NCBI GenBank assembly: GCA_016584305.1 | Contig: JACEEZ010014018.1 | Span: forward strand, 152,001 to 216,000 | From: Chionoecetes opilio | Taxonomy: Eukaryota; Arthropoda; Malacostraca; Decapoda; Majidae | Direction of reading: 5' to 3' | Length of the DNA: 64,000 nt | Part shown: one piece after another, positions 11,486 through 21,244 of the stretch | How positions within the stretch are numbered: the stretch's first letter is position 1 | Layout of the letters: the number at the start of each line of letters is the position of its first letter | The notes under the pieces: generated by a model | Told to the model about the DNA's origin: nothing | Seen by the model: only the letters and a program-made list of their open reading frames with translations | Database searches by the model: none | Made by a program: the position numbers and the translations under genes

Positions 11486-11631
11486 TAATAACAATAAAAA
11501 TTCCTAATATAGATAATATTTCAAATATAGATAAGAACCCTGCATTGCATACTGCATTGCATCACTATATTATACATCACTGTATACATCACTGTCTGGG
11601 TGCGTGTTGGGGCTTCGTCACCTAGCGGCTT

Positions 11632-11934
11632 CCTGCGCCTCTTAACTGGTAGTAAACAAGCCTCTGAAGGTAGGCTGTCTGTTTGTCATCATAGGAAGCA
11701 AGATCCCAAAAGCTTCTAAACATTACACTGATCACTGGCATTGTAACTTTCTCAAAACATCCATCACAGCATGGTGGACCAAATTTATTCTCGGCTTCCA
11801 CTTTCCTGGTGGAAACACTTTTATATTCCTTTCCTGAATCACGCGCAATTTTTCGGGAACAGGAAGTGCCTGGCTAATTTTCCACCTCCTCTACACTTTC
11901 ACCAGACACTGATTCACTACTATCATCAGCCATG
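11632..11934 (-). pseudogene. Decayed N-terminus of a transposon-type protein
   Basis: Starting at the ATG at 11932 the minus strand reads MADDSSESVSGESVEEVEN, a stop, then RKIARDSGKEYKSVSTRKVE, AENKFGPPCCDGCFEKVTMP and FWDLASYDDKQTAYLQRLV. The order 'GKEY..., G-PCC--CFEKV, FW-L-s-d-kq-aYl' is one I associate with the Cys-containing N-terminus of a widespread invertebrate transposon-like protein of unassigned function (from memory, not searched). It lies within the inverted-repeat element 10862-12418 and may be its former transposase. Confidence 0.4.
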
Positions 11935-12689
11935 GTGCACAACACTTATTACTTCTATAAGAAAAAAGCAGGAAATCACGGAACTCTCCACGGAACACGT
12001 CAAGGAAATTCGCGCTGTACAGAGTAACATCGTGTACTCGGTCTGAGGCGGGATGGAAACAGCACGCTCATTGGCTCAGAGGACTGCCGGTTGCCCTGAT
12101 TGGCTCTGCGTCTACTCAATGAAGTATGAGCGTTCTCATTGTGCCGTGGCGAAGCGGTGATACCATTGGCCAATATGCCCGAGTTAAAGAGACGGTGAGA
12201 CTTGTGTCATTTCTACACTAAGCGGCAGCAGATCTCAGGCGGGTGATGCGTACAGACAACAAATTATGGTTTTGTATGGGAATTTTAACCCTCTTGCAGT
12301 ACACGAAAGACCTAAATCCACTTGCTGTAAGATAGAGCTACCTCTATTGTAGCGAGATGTGATGAAAACTCATTTCTGGCTGGGGTGGCGCTTGTGCCGT
12401 TTCTATTCTCAGCCCCTGATTTAACCTAACTTAACCATTTCTGGCTGAAATAAAGATAGATTTTCGGTAGTACATGTAACGCCATTATTATTCAGTTGCG
12501 CCATGTGAAATGTGTTTTAAAATACACACAACCCTCGTTTTCCCGGACCTCCATTTCCCGGATATCGGATTTGCCGGTCAAAATCAGAGGTCCGGGGATG
12601 TCATAGTCCCGGACAAATGCCTGGTCCAGTCCGTAAATCGACAAAGTTGTCCGGCGGTCCGAGCGTCTCCTGTCGATCAGTGTCCGCGC

Positions 12690-12965
12690 CTCCCGCCAGG
12701 TGGCAGCATGCTCAGCGGTCGTATTGTTTACATTTGTGCACAAGACACTCACGGTTCACCTGCACAGCCTCCATCAGTCCCCTGATCCCCACTGCCCCTG
12801 GTGCAGGAACGTCTCTGAGACTATTGAACACTTTCTGCTGCAGTGTCCGCGCTTCCTATCCCACCGTGTAGTGCTACGCTCTCAACTCCTCACCCTGAAC
12901 GTTGCCACCTTTGACCTGCCCAACCTTCTTCTTTTTCTTTTTGTGACCTTTTCTGCTTAGTATCG
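12690..12965 (+). pseudogene. LINE zinc-knuckle fragment, first copy in this family C element
   Basis: HSRFTCTASISPLIPTAPGA-type frame and [21 protein letters not shown] in the other frame, then LLTLNVATFDLPNLL before it runs into unrelated T-rich sequence at about 12930. The CCHC pattern is intact. Confidence 0.65.
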
Positions 12966-13204
12966 CTTTGTAGGTCGTCTGTCAAGCTCGAGGTCGAACT
13001 TGACACATATCTTCCTTCTTTGCCCCTCTGCAGCCCTTTCTTTCCCTGCCACCTGAGGGGAGAGAAGGGCACAACAGGGCAGTATATACATAGACATAAG
13101 TCCCTCCTATATGTCTTCTACATTCCCTCGCAATCTTTTTTCCCAAGCCTGCTTTAAAAACATCTTAGTTATTTCTACTATTTTCATTCTCTCTTCATTA
13201 CTCC

Positions 13205-13625
13205 CATTACTCCCTGCTGGCGGCGGCTGGCCTCCCGCCAGGTGCAGCGTGCTCAGCGGTCGTATTGTTTACATTTGGGCACAAGACACTCACGGTTCAC
13301 CTGCACCGCCTCCATCAGTTCCCTGACCCCCACTGCCCCTGGTGCAGGAACGTCTCTGAGACTATTGAACACTTTCTGCTGCAGTGTCTGCGCTCCCACT
13401 ACCACCGTGTAGTGCTACAGTCTCAACTCCTCACCCTGAACGTCACCACCTGTGACCTGCCCACCCTGCTGGCGGCGGCTGGCGTCCCCCCCTCACGGCA
13501 ACACGACGTCATCCGCCTCACCTGTGCCTTCCTGAGGAAGACAGGTCAACTACAGCGCCTGTGATAGCATCATAGGACATCACCAGGGCTCATAGTGTTC
13601 CCCAAGGGATCCGCGCAGCCCTAAA
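13205..13625 (+). pseudogene. LINE zinc-knuckle fragment, second copy, with stop and tail
   Basis: Reads [53 protein letters not shown], then TCAFLRKTGQLQRL and a TGA. This is the natural C-terminus of the parent LINE. The sequence after the stop (ACATCACCAGGGCTCATAG) ends in a CAA-rich tail at about 13628. It is open across its length, which is notable for a fragment. Confidence 0.7.
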
Positions 13626-13835
13626 AACAACAACAAAGTGACGTACCAGTCCGCGGCGGGGTAGTTGATATTGCCGGTTGCCGGACAGTGAATACTAGAG
13701 TAGGATAAACGTCCAGGGGTGGGTAATGGCCTCGGACTGTTGCGATTCCCGGACGTTTGCGGTTCCCGGACCAGTGCTCCCCCCTATTAGTCCGCGAAAA
13801 AGAGGTTTGTGTGTACTCAGAATGAAGAAATCTTG

Positions 13836-14132
13836 GCGCAGGTGAAATGGTGGCGCAGGCAGGATTTTTATAGTGACGCTTGTGATTAGAAATGGTGGCG
13901 CAGGCAGGATTTTTATAGTGACGCCTGTGATTAGAGGCTCAACCTCCCCCTTGTGTCCTCCGATGCACTTGCAATCAAAGGTACGTACAGTTAATGGGCA
14001 GCATGTGGGAGCTCTTAGCCACTCGACGGTGCAGAAAGATCTTAAATGGATTTTGGTTCTCATCGGGGATTGAATTCGGGTCAGCAAGAGCACCACTTGG
14101 AGACGCTAACCCCTCTGCTACCGCCTACCCTA
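13836..14132 (-). mobile_element. tRNA-derived SINE (family S1)
   Basis: The head at 14132 downwards reads GGTAGCAGAGGGGTTAGCGTC (A-box region) and ...GAATTCAATCCCCG-type B-box. The body contains CCACATGCTGCC and CTATAAAAATCCTGCCTGCG. The last part is duplicated (46 bp at 13843-13930). Same family as 17512-17872 and 27418-27827. Confidence 0.65.
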
Positions 14133-14528
14133 ATAGGTAGCAAGCAATGAGCATACTGCACTTGGCCTGAGTTTAGTTGAGTTTAACCCTTACAACGTTA
14201 ACGGCGTGCCACGGACGTCATCCGTGTTTTGCAAGTCAGGCTTTAACGGCGTACGTCGTACGCCATGCTTTTCTCACCTCAATTTAAGTGTCTGGCGGGA
14301 AGCTTGGATTCTCATGACGTTGCCGTATATATTTTAACCTTACCAAGTTGGTTTAGTTGAATATATAATATGTCTGGGACTGATATAACAGGTGATATTG
14401 CCTCACATTTGTTGCAGTATTTGCCATTTCCTTCACTCTCCTCAATCCTTATTATCAACCAATTAGAATGCATTTCACACAGCTGACATTTCTGTGTCCC
14501 TAATCACCTCCTCTTCTTACTACCATTT
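14133..14528. other. Spacer, nothing recognised
   Basis: One inverted motif pair (AACGGCGTGCC / GGCGTACGTCGTACGCC at 14200-14262) but no element ends that I can pair. Confidence 0.4.
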
Positions 14529-14532
14529 TCAT

Positions 14533-14545
14533 TAATATTATTATT

Positions 14546-14602
<57 letters not shown>
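14533..14602. repeat. (TTA)n microsatellite
   Basis: About 23 TTA units with one ATCA interruption, at the 5' junction of the RTE-like LINE. Confidence 0.9.
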
Positions 14603-14604
<2 letters not shown>

Positions 14605-14606
14605 CA

Positions 14607-16855
14607 CCTGAGTTCTTTGGAACAGATCGCAGACTTCTTGTTGCTACACTTAAGCTTCAAGTCAAGACCAGAAGAATCTCATGAGGTAACCATACTGTGT
14701 TTCATCTTAAGAAACTGAAGGACTTGACATGTGCCCATGAGTATGCAGTGGCAGTCTCAAATCGGTTTGATGTGCTCGGTGCCCTCAAGGGCCCTGTAGA
14801 ACTGTGGGATAGCTTCAAGCGTGCAACTCTCCAGGCTGCCAAAGACTGTATTGGGGAGCGCCCGAGGTCAAGGCGTGGTTTTGTCTCGACGGAGACGCTG
14901 GGAAATATCGAGGAGAGTCGCGCTGCCAGATTGGCTGGGAACTTGGACCAGCACAGGGCTCTGTCATGCCGGACTAGAACCCTTCTGGGTTCTAGTCCGA
15001 CAAGGAGAGGTGTATCAAGAGTCTCGCTGAGGATGTCGAGGGCCATTTGAACGCTAATGACCTCCAACCCGCCTACCGAGCCCTGAAGAAGCTCCGTTCC
15101 AAGTCTCCTTCTCGGGCGAGTGCTATTCGAGCAGCAGATGGGCGCCTTGTGTCGGACATGGATAGGCAGATGGATCATTGAGCTGAGTACTTTGGGCAGT
15201 TGTTCACGGTGGACCCTCCAATTGAGCAGCTTCACACCACTGGGTTACGGGCAGTGGATGCCAATCCCCCCATTGACGAAACTGCACTCTCTCTTGACGA
15301 AGTCAGAAAGACTGTAGCAAAGTTGAGGGGTGGAAAGGCAGCTGGTGTTTGTAATATCAGTATGGAGCTCCTATAAGCTGGGGGCGAGGCCATGATCTGC
15401 GGGTTGAATGCTGTCCTGACTGCCGTGTGTCAATCAGGTACCATTCTTCCTGACTGGAAAAGGGGGCTGGTCGTCCCTATCTGGAAAGGGAAAGGGGACC
15501 GACAGGACTGCAACAATTACCGCGGTATTGCACTGCTCAGCGTGCCAGGCAAGGTGCTTGCCCATCTATTGCTGACACGGATCTGCAGTCCTCTGCTGAA
15601 GCATGAGAGAACTCAGCAGCCTGGGTTCATGCCTGGTAAGTCAATAACGGACCGTATCCTACCGTTGCATGTCCTGGTGGAACGCCCACGTGAGTCTCGA
15701 GAGAAGATGCTTGCAGCCTATGTTGATTTCAAGAAGGCGTTTGATTCAGCGCATCGTGAGTCACTCTGGGATCTTCTGCCACTTCATGGGATTCCTGCAA
15801 GGACTATTGGTTTGGTGACTGGTCTATCCTCTGGGACTGAGAGTGCTGTGAAGTGTGGGGGAGGTGTATCTAGCTTCTTTCCTGTTAATACAGGAGTGAG
15901 GCAAGGGTGCGTCCTTGCCCCATCACTTTTCAACACTTGTATGGACTGGGTATTGGGCAAAGTTGTAGATCAAAGTGATTGTGGAGCATCCCTCGGCAAC
16001 ACCAAGATCACTGATCTTGTTTTTGCCGATGATGCAGTAATCTTTGCTGAGTCGCTAGAGGTCCTGGTGATGGCTCTCGAGGCGCTGCACAAGGAGGCAA
16101 AGCCTTTGGGACTTGAGGTCTCCTGGCTTAAGACCAAGGTCCAGGTGTTTAGAGGCTTACTAGATGAAACAGTAGTCTGTTCATATGTGCGGCGAGGACA
16201 TTAAGATCTTGGAAAGTTTTAAATACCTTGGTAGTGCAGTCCATAATGACAGCGGATCACGTCAAGAAGTCTTACGGCGGATTGGCATAGCCCACGGTGT
16301 TATGGACTCGCTCAGCAGGAGTATTTGGCGTTGTCGGTACCTGTCCAAACAGGACAGATATCCGAGGACAAAGATCTGGATCTTCAAGTCGCTTGTGATC
16401 CCTGTCTTACTCTATGGTTGTGAGACATATACACTAAATAGCGACTTGAAGAGACAAATCGATGCCTTTGGTAATAGGTGTCTTCGCAGAATTATGGGGT
16501 ATCCCTGGGATGATTACGTGTCAAATCAGCGATTGCACCGTGAGACTGAATCGAGGCCTATTATCTGCATAGTCCGTACATATAGCCAACTTCGGCTATA
16601 TGGGCATGTGGCACGCTACCCTGAAACCGATCCTTCCCATCGGGTTGTATCTGTAACAGACAATCCGGCGTGGAGGAGGCCAAGGGGGCACCCACAAGGC
16701 TCGTGGCTGGGGCAAGTTGATGTTTCTTGTCGAGAGCTGCTTGGTATAGTAAAGTAGCCTGCATGGGGACTCGCGCATGGTGACCCCCGGGAGTGGCGTC
16801 GTAGAGTGGGCGAGGCGACGCGCCCCCCGGCGTATGCCCCCAATGATTGATTAAT
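14607..16855 (+). pseudogene. RTE-like LINE, copy 1 (5' truncated, few stops)
   Basis: Endonuclease end (ELFGTDRRLLVATLK-like, 14610-14670), linker (DLTCAHEYAVAVSNRFDVLG; RRGFVSTETLGNIEESRAAR), RT (CNNYRGIALLSVPGKVLAHL; GFMPGKSITDRIL; AYVDFKKAFDSAHRESLWDL; GVRQGCVLAPSLFN; LVFADDAVIFAE with the catalytic FADD box intact) and the post-RT region (FKYLGSAV; VLLYGCETYTL; RLYGHVARYPETDPSHR). Breaks: frameshift near 15000, stop at about 15374, frameshift near 16200. The tail ends TGATTGATTAATTGATAA. It inserted into the CR1-like LINE on the minus strand at 16856. This copy gives the empty sites for three insertions in the other two copies. Confidence 0.85.
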
Positions 16856-17494
16856 TGATAAACACACTATGTCTGGATCTTTATTCAATAAATAATCTTT
16901 TAGTTCTAGCCTTCTTGGTGTAATCCCATCTATATTTGTGTACATCACTTTCATTTCTTTTTTTATATAATTTTTCCTAACCCCATTTTCCTTTAGTCTT
17001 TATTCTGTATATATAACTTTCTCACCCTTTCGTTCAGAACCCTCCAAAAAAAGTTGCTTTTTCTTCCTCTGTTCTTTCTTCATTTCTCTGTTTTACTTCT
17101 TCTTGGATTTCTTTCAACTCGTTCCTTTCTTCTTCATTCAGTGCTTTTTTTATATAGACTTCCCTGAATTCTGCAGTTGATTTCAGCCTGAAGGCTCTCT
17201 CAAGAATTTGTTGTTGCCGTCTGTGATTTTAGTCTTAGTTTTATGGGTCTTTCTTTGCCTTCTGCATAAATAAGGTCCCAATCTTACTACTTCTTCCACT
17301 TAATCTACAAATCTTGCCTCTTCTTCCTCATCATTAAGTTTCATCAAAACGTCCTTTACTGTTTTTACTTCTTCTCTTTCTCTCTTTAATCTAAAGATAA
17401 ACTTTAATCTTCTCTTCAATCCAAAAATAATAACACATTTTTTCTTCTCTGCTACATCCCTTATTAAATTCTCATTACTTTTCAAACTTTTACT
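16856..17494 (-). pseudogene. CR1/jockey-like LINE: endonuclease start and ORF1 end
   Basis: Minus strand gives YTNIDGITPRRLELKDYLLN, KDPDIVCLS (start of the endonuclease domain) close to the RTE insertion, and further up the ORF1 end with KKKCVIIFGLKRRLKFIF. The latter matches the ORF1 of the copy at 41430-47005 (KKKCVIIFGLKEKVLP). The KKCVIIFGLK stretch looks like the start of an RRM-type ORF1 domain. The rest of ORF1 is beyond the G element (19075-19600). Confidence 0.7.
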
Positions 17495-17511
17495 ACAGTA
17501 CTCTCCAGTTT

Positions 17512-17872
17512 GTTTTTTTGTTTGTTTTTTCTTGTTTTTTTTCCATTACTGACTATAGCGCCTGTAGGCAGTGGTGACCCAGGGCTCGGATGGTAGGCTC
17601 TGGAGGTTCACTTGAGGGCTGCTGTGATGGTTGGTCCTCACCCGTGGTGGCGCAGGCAGGATTTTTATAGTGACGCTTGTGATTAGAGGCTCATGCCGCC
17701 CCCCTGTGTCCTCCGATGCACTCGCAATCAAAGGTAGAGTTAATGGGCAGGGCATGTGGGTGTTCTTAGGCCACTCGATGGTACAGAAAGGTTTTTGGTT
17801 TTCGTCGGGGATCGAACTCAGGTCACCGAGAACGCCAGTCGGAGACGCTAACCACTCTGCTACCTCCTCCCC
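17512..17872 (-). mobile_element. tRNA-derived SINE (family S1), full length
   Basis: The head on the minus strand is GGAGGAGGTAGCAGAGTGGT then TAGCGTC (A box), with B box GAGTTCGATCCCC (about 17808-17821). The body runs ACCATCGAGTGGCCTAAGAA, CACTATAAAAATCCTGCCTG, GAACCTCCAGAGCCTACC, ending CTGCCTACAGGCGCTATAGT and an A-rich tail (AAAAAACAAGAAAAAAC). About 360 bp. This is the best reference copy of S1. Confidence 0.75.
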
Positions 17873-18344
17873 TATTTGAGTTTGGCGCTTGCTTTCTTCA
17901 CAAGGCATAGCGCTAAACTCGAGGATCGCGAAACTCGGGTATTGAAAACACTGTAAAAATCCTTATTTAGTCACTTTCTCCCCCCCAAAATACCCTGAAA
18001 GTGCCCCAAGCTTCTGTCCACCCAGCAGTGAATGGGTACCGCGTGTTGGCCGGGGATTTGTGACCCGCATCCCGGGGTGGTCGGCCAAATATAGAGGACA
18101 GGAGAGGACGAAGAGGAGGAGAGGAGAGGACCTACGAGCTTGACCTTGAGTTGGGAGTCACCCATCTGATGCTGTCGGTGAAGCCTTTGGTCCAGCGTTC
18201 TCCCACACACGTAGTATTCTGTTGGGAGAGAAGCACAAGGGGAAGCAAAACTAAGTGTTTAATTTTCCCCTCATTCCTCTCTATGCATCACATTCACACG
18301 GAGTCCCCCCTCACTGAGGGGCTCCCTGCCTCTCATTCTCTCTC

Positions 18345-18650
18345 ATGCGTGCTCTCTTAAGAAGTCTCCAAGAATTCTTTTACACTTTCAGCCACACGAC
18401 TGTCACTCCTCCACTCAGCACACAACCCCAGCAAGTACTGCATCTACCTATCCACACTCCTGTCTCTCATTTCTCGCCATTCTTCCACTCCGACTTCTCC
18501 TACCACTACCTCCAACATTTTGTTCTAGCATATTCATACCGTTCACATTCCAGCATCAAGTACTCCACAGTTTCATCCACTCCTGTCTCACACATCACAC
18601 ACGTCTTCCTAACACCATTCTTCCATCTGTACATACGACTATTTACCTCT
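18345..18650 (-). pseudogene. Second LINE type, C-terminal cysteine motif, in family G
   Basis: Minus strand reads EVNSRMYRWKNGVRKTCVMC, ETGVDETVEYLMLECERYEY, ARTKMLEVVVGEVGMEEW. The motif C-X2-C-X8-Y-X4-C lacks the usual histidine (tyrosine instead). The same piece occurs in the truncated G copy at about 830-1010. It is a different LINE from the CPWC type, but again only the C-terminus is captured. Confidence 0.6.
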
Positions 18651-18696
18651 TTAGCGATACTTGATCTTGATCTTGATATTACTGTAACGTATAAAA

Positions 18697-18960
18697 TCTT
18701 TCTATGCACCGTCGAGTGGCCTAAGAACACCCACATGCCCTGCCCATTAACTCTACCTACGATTGCGAGTGCATCGGAGGCCACAAGGGGGCGACATGAA
18801 CCTCTAATCACAGGCATCACTATAAAAATCCTGCCTGAGCCACCACAGGCGAGGGCCAACCATCACAGCCCTCGAGAGAACCTCCAGGGCCTACCATCCC
18901 ACCCATGGAGGTCACTGCCTAACGGCGCTGTAGGCACACACACACACAAAAAAAGCAAAA
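18697..18960 (+). mobile_element. SINE S1, 5' truncated, inside family G
   Basis: Begins at TGCACCGTCGAGTGGCCTAA and continues through the S1 body (ATAAAAATCCTGCC, GAACCTCCAGGGCCTACC, TAACGGCGCTGTAGGCA) to a CA/A-rich tail. No tRNA head. Confidence 0.65.
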
Positions 18961-19074
18961 AAAAACGTGTACGAAGCAGCGCGAAACTCGGGGAGATAAT
19001 GCGCGAAAGTCGGGATGGTAAGAATTTAGGACTCAGCGTGAAACTCGCATAGCGTGAAACTCTGGAGGGTACTG

Positions 19075-19600
19075 TACTTTTTTCTTAACATGTTCACTTT
19101 GCTCTTTCTTTTGTTGTTCTGTGACTTCTTTAAAGTCTACTTTGACTTTCTTTCATTTCTTTCCAGTTATTCACTTCTCCCTTCATCACAGTTTCCACTT
19201 GTTCTTTGACCATTTTTTCTTCATTCTCACATTTTGCTTTAAGTTGATTATTCTCTTTTTTCAATTTCTCCATCTCCTTTTTTAACTCTTCTTTTTCCTT
19301 TACATTTTGCTTTTCCTTTCTTTTCAGTTCATTTAGTTCTACTTTCAGACCTTCCACTTCGTCATAGCTTCTTCTCAAACCATCAAGTAAACACTTCATA
19401 CATTCAAACTCTTCAATCAGTCTCTTCACGTCTAGTCTGGTCCTGTCTCCCTCCTCCTCCACCCTGGAGTGCAGAGTTCCCTTCTTAACTTCATCATTAA
19501 ACCCTGAGAAGTCTAACTGGGTTATCCTAAACTCCTTTCCTGACTTTGGGATCTCCGTCATCTTTAAAAAAAAATTTGTACACAAATTATAATCTCTCTC
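19075..19600 (-). pseudogene. CR1/jockey-like LINE ORF1, coiled-coil N-terminus
   Basis: The frame from 19585 reads MTEIPKSGKEFRITQLDFSG and then a long Lys/Glu-rich coiled coil (ELKRKEKQNVKEKEELKKEM; EKLKKENNQLKAKCENEEKM; VKEQVETVMKGEVNNWKEMK). Nucleic-acid-binding ORF1 proteins of LINEs often have such coiled coils. It was split from the next part of ORF1 (17300-17494) by the family G insertion. Confidence 0.7.
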
Positions 19601-19744
19601 TTACGTGGACCACAACCCTGCTCAGGCCCTCTCTAACACTGTCTAGGGTCCTGGGCAGCTTGTTGTACTCCATATACGATTTTCATCCTCCTTTTTTAGG
19701 TCTGTTCTAGGGTACTTTTGGTAAGTGTGTGTGAGATGGTGTAA

Positions 19745-20045
19745 TGGTGTGTATTCATCTAGTTGTATTCATATAGTTGTATTTTACAGGGCCTGAGCTA
19801 CACTCGTATGGCCCCGTCTCCATATCTCCATTTTATCATTCATTCATCCTTAGTGCTTAGTGTTGGCCGAAACCATCACCCCGGGAGGAGGGTCATAAAC
19901 CCCCAGCTAACACCCGGAACCCATTCACTGCTGGGTGGACAGAGGCTCGGGTTTTAAAAAGACCGCCCATCTGTCTTCGCTCCACCCGGGGATTGAACCC
20001 AAGACTTCTCGGTTGTGAACCGAGCGTGCTAACCACTACACTACA
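19745..20045 (-). mobile_element. tRNA-derived SINE (family S3) with LINE-type 3' tail
   Basis: The head on the minus strand is GTAGTGTAGTGGTTAGCACG (A box) with B box GGGTTCAATCCCC (19986-19998). The body includes CCACCCAGCAGTGAATGGGT and GATGGTTTCGGCCAACACTA. The 3' tail GGAGACGGGGCCATACGAGT then GTAGCTCAGGCCCTGTAAAA plus repeats of AACTAKATGAATAC is shared with the 3' end of the CR1/jockey-like LINE at 27055-27125 and, less closely, 47005-47060. The tail sharing suggests mobilisation by that LINE. Confidence 0.75.
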
Positions 20046-20052
20046 GAGTAAA

Positions 20053-20190
20053 GTGGGTAAGTGGGTGGGTGGGTGGGTGGGGCGGGCGGGCGGGCGGGCG
20101 GGCGGGCGGGCGGGCGGGCGGGCGGGCGGGCGGGCGGGCGGGCGGGCGGCGGGCGGGCGGGCGGGCGGGCGGGCGCGTGCGCGTGCGTGC

Positions 20191-20222
<32 letters not shown>
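20053..20222. repeat. Compound (GGGT)n(GGGC)n(GCGT)n(GT)n microsatellite
   Basis: Five GGGT units, then roughly 24 GGGC units (one GGC interruption), then GCGTGC-type units, then about 10 GT. The reading frames over it (Gly/Arg/Ala and Pro/Ala/Arg) are artefacts. It starts right at the SINE S3 head and lies 90 bp beyond a COPS4 exon. Confidence 0.95.
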
Positions 20223-20311
20223 TGTAAAAAGCCTCTACATAATGATGGAAAATGGAAATCTGAAATATCACAATATATGTAGTTCAGAACCCAATTAGTA
20301 TCTATGCTCAC

Positions 20312-20448
20312 TTCTGCCCTGTTTCAAGAGGAATTCCAGTAAGAACAGCTGCTGCTTCTCTCCAGGCACTTTCCCGTTCGTATATGTCAGCAAGATGTTG
20401 TCTGATGCTGGCAACTTGTTCCTCAAAACTGATGACTCGAGGCTGAAC
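20312..20448 (-). CDS. COPS4: COPS4 (CSN4) exon, [11 protein letters not shown] segment
   Basis: The 137-bp exon encodes [20 protein letters not shown]...[10 protein letters not shown] and the first two bases of K. This is close to animal CSN4, in the TPR-like superhelix before the PCI domain. The acceptor is ATAACTTCAG|GTTCAG in phase 0 and the donor is GGGCAGAA|GTGAGC in phase 2. The phase joins perfectly to the 5875-5989 exon (AA+G). About 90 bp from the 3' end of the exon, on the intron side, begins the GGGC/GT compound tract at 20053-20222. Confidence 0.93.
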
Positions 20449-21244
20449 CTGAAGTTATCAAAACGTTGTAGTGACCTTTCTTCAGGATTGAGTCTAATTT
20501 TCATTGATAATACAGCTTTATAATTCAATAACAGTGAATTACTGCAAAACAAGTGGCTTTATGCTTCAGAAAAACATGTGAGTATTGAAAATATATGCTG
20601 AAAACATGTGCTGATCTAAAATCCCTAAATGTTTAGTTTTCATGGAGGATGCAGATTCTCAGAAGCTCATCAAAGTGCATTATAGTATAACAATTATTCT
20701 CCATTTATCCTTGAGGATAATGGCCAAAATGTTATGTGGAATCACAACATTATTTGAAATAAGATTGATGTTTTTAGTTCACAGCAACTTGAACACTTTT
20801 AAAAGAGGAGTATTAAGACACCTTCCAAACAAAACTGGTCAACCTCTTTGGAATTCTTTTGTTTTTCACTTTCTGGTGATAGGCAATAAATAGCTTTTTT
20901 GTGTGATACTTTTTTTCTGATCTAAGCCCTATGATATAAAAAAGAAAAGAATTATAACATATGCTACCGCATTTCTTGGTTAAAGCTCTCAAGTACAGAA
21001 AATTTGCATCAGTGGTAAGTACTATGTTCTTTTCTATTTTACATGATGGGTGAGCTGAGAGGAAAGGAAAGACTTGATGCTTGCTTGTATATTAATATTG
21101 TATTTTGTTTTCTTTCTCTTTCCCGTTTCTTTATTGTATTGTGCCTTACATATTTGGAGCAAGTTGAATGAAACACTTGTACTAAAACCTATGTACTTCA
21201 CTATGTAGCAACTTCTCAATCAAAAGTATTCATGCTGTACTTAC
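20449..21244. other. COPS4: Short COPS4 intron, no TE seen
   Basis: 796 bp with donor GTAAGT and acceptor TTCAG on the minus strand. It is the only internal intron here free of recognisable transposons. Confidence 0.7.

Larger units (their letters stand above)
10862..12418. mobile_element. Inverted-repeat element with possible 4-bp target duplication
   Basis: Left end CAGGCGCCTAGAATAGAAAC; the reverse complement of the right end is CAGGGGCTGAGAATAGAAAC. Both continue through CACAAGYGCCAC. The flanks are ATTT on each side (before 10862 and 12419-12422), fitting a 4-bp duplication. The interior holds a LINE tail with (AAT)n and a decayed minus-strand protein fragment near the right half. A 75-bp direct duplication lies at about 10875-11010. 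Superfamily unknown. Confidence 0.6.
12525..13813. mobile_element. Family C TA-target element, with two LINE fragments
   Basis: Ends CACACAACCCTCGTTTTCCC and ...AGAGGTTTGTGTG, flanked by TA (12523-12524, 13814-13815). The uninterrupted target (GCTCAAAATACTCAGAATGA) is seen at about 36600 and 52508 in the other family D copies. The insertion and its TA duplication are therefore directly verifiable within the window. Confidence 0.85.
10660..13832. mobile_element. Family D interior remnant split by two later insertions
   Basis: The pieces at 10660-10861, 12419-12524 and 13814-13832 match, in order, 52245-52530 of another family D copy (TTTTGTCGG..., CCGCAAACC..., CCCCACCTCTAACCTAACC, TTTCTGGCTGAAATAA, CATTATTATTCA..., then CTCAGAATGA). 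The two interruptions are the element at 10862-12418 and the family C element at 12525-13813. The family D ends are not present. Confidence 0.7.
17496..19074. mobile_element. Family G TA-target element, full length, nested in LINE ORF1
   Basis: Left end CAGTACTCTCCAGTTT (17496) and right end ...CTCTGGAGGGTACTG (19074) are inverted copies with TA on each side. The LINE ORF1 resumes on both sides. Inside are a SINE near the left end (17512-17872), a decayed SINE-like body (about 18000-18110), a LINE zinc-knuckle fragment (18345-18650) and another SINE (18697-18960). Non-autonomous. Confidence 0.75.

Noticed and set aside
11771..12046. Plus-strand 91-residue frame
   Set aside because: Shadow of the minus-strand MADDSSESVSGE fragment.
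17800..17876. tRNA gene (A box and B box on the minus strand)
   Set aside because: The tRNA-like head is fused to a repeated body and A-rich tail found several times in the window, so it is a SINE. The same applies to 2505-2572, 14040-14132, 19985-20045 and 27765-27827.
20036..20311. Gly/Arg/Ala- and Pro/Ala/Arg-rich frames
   Set aside because: Produced by the GGGC/GT microsatellite; no flanking coding signal.
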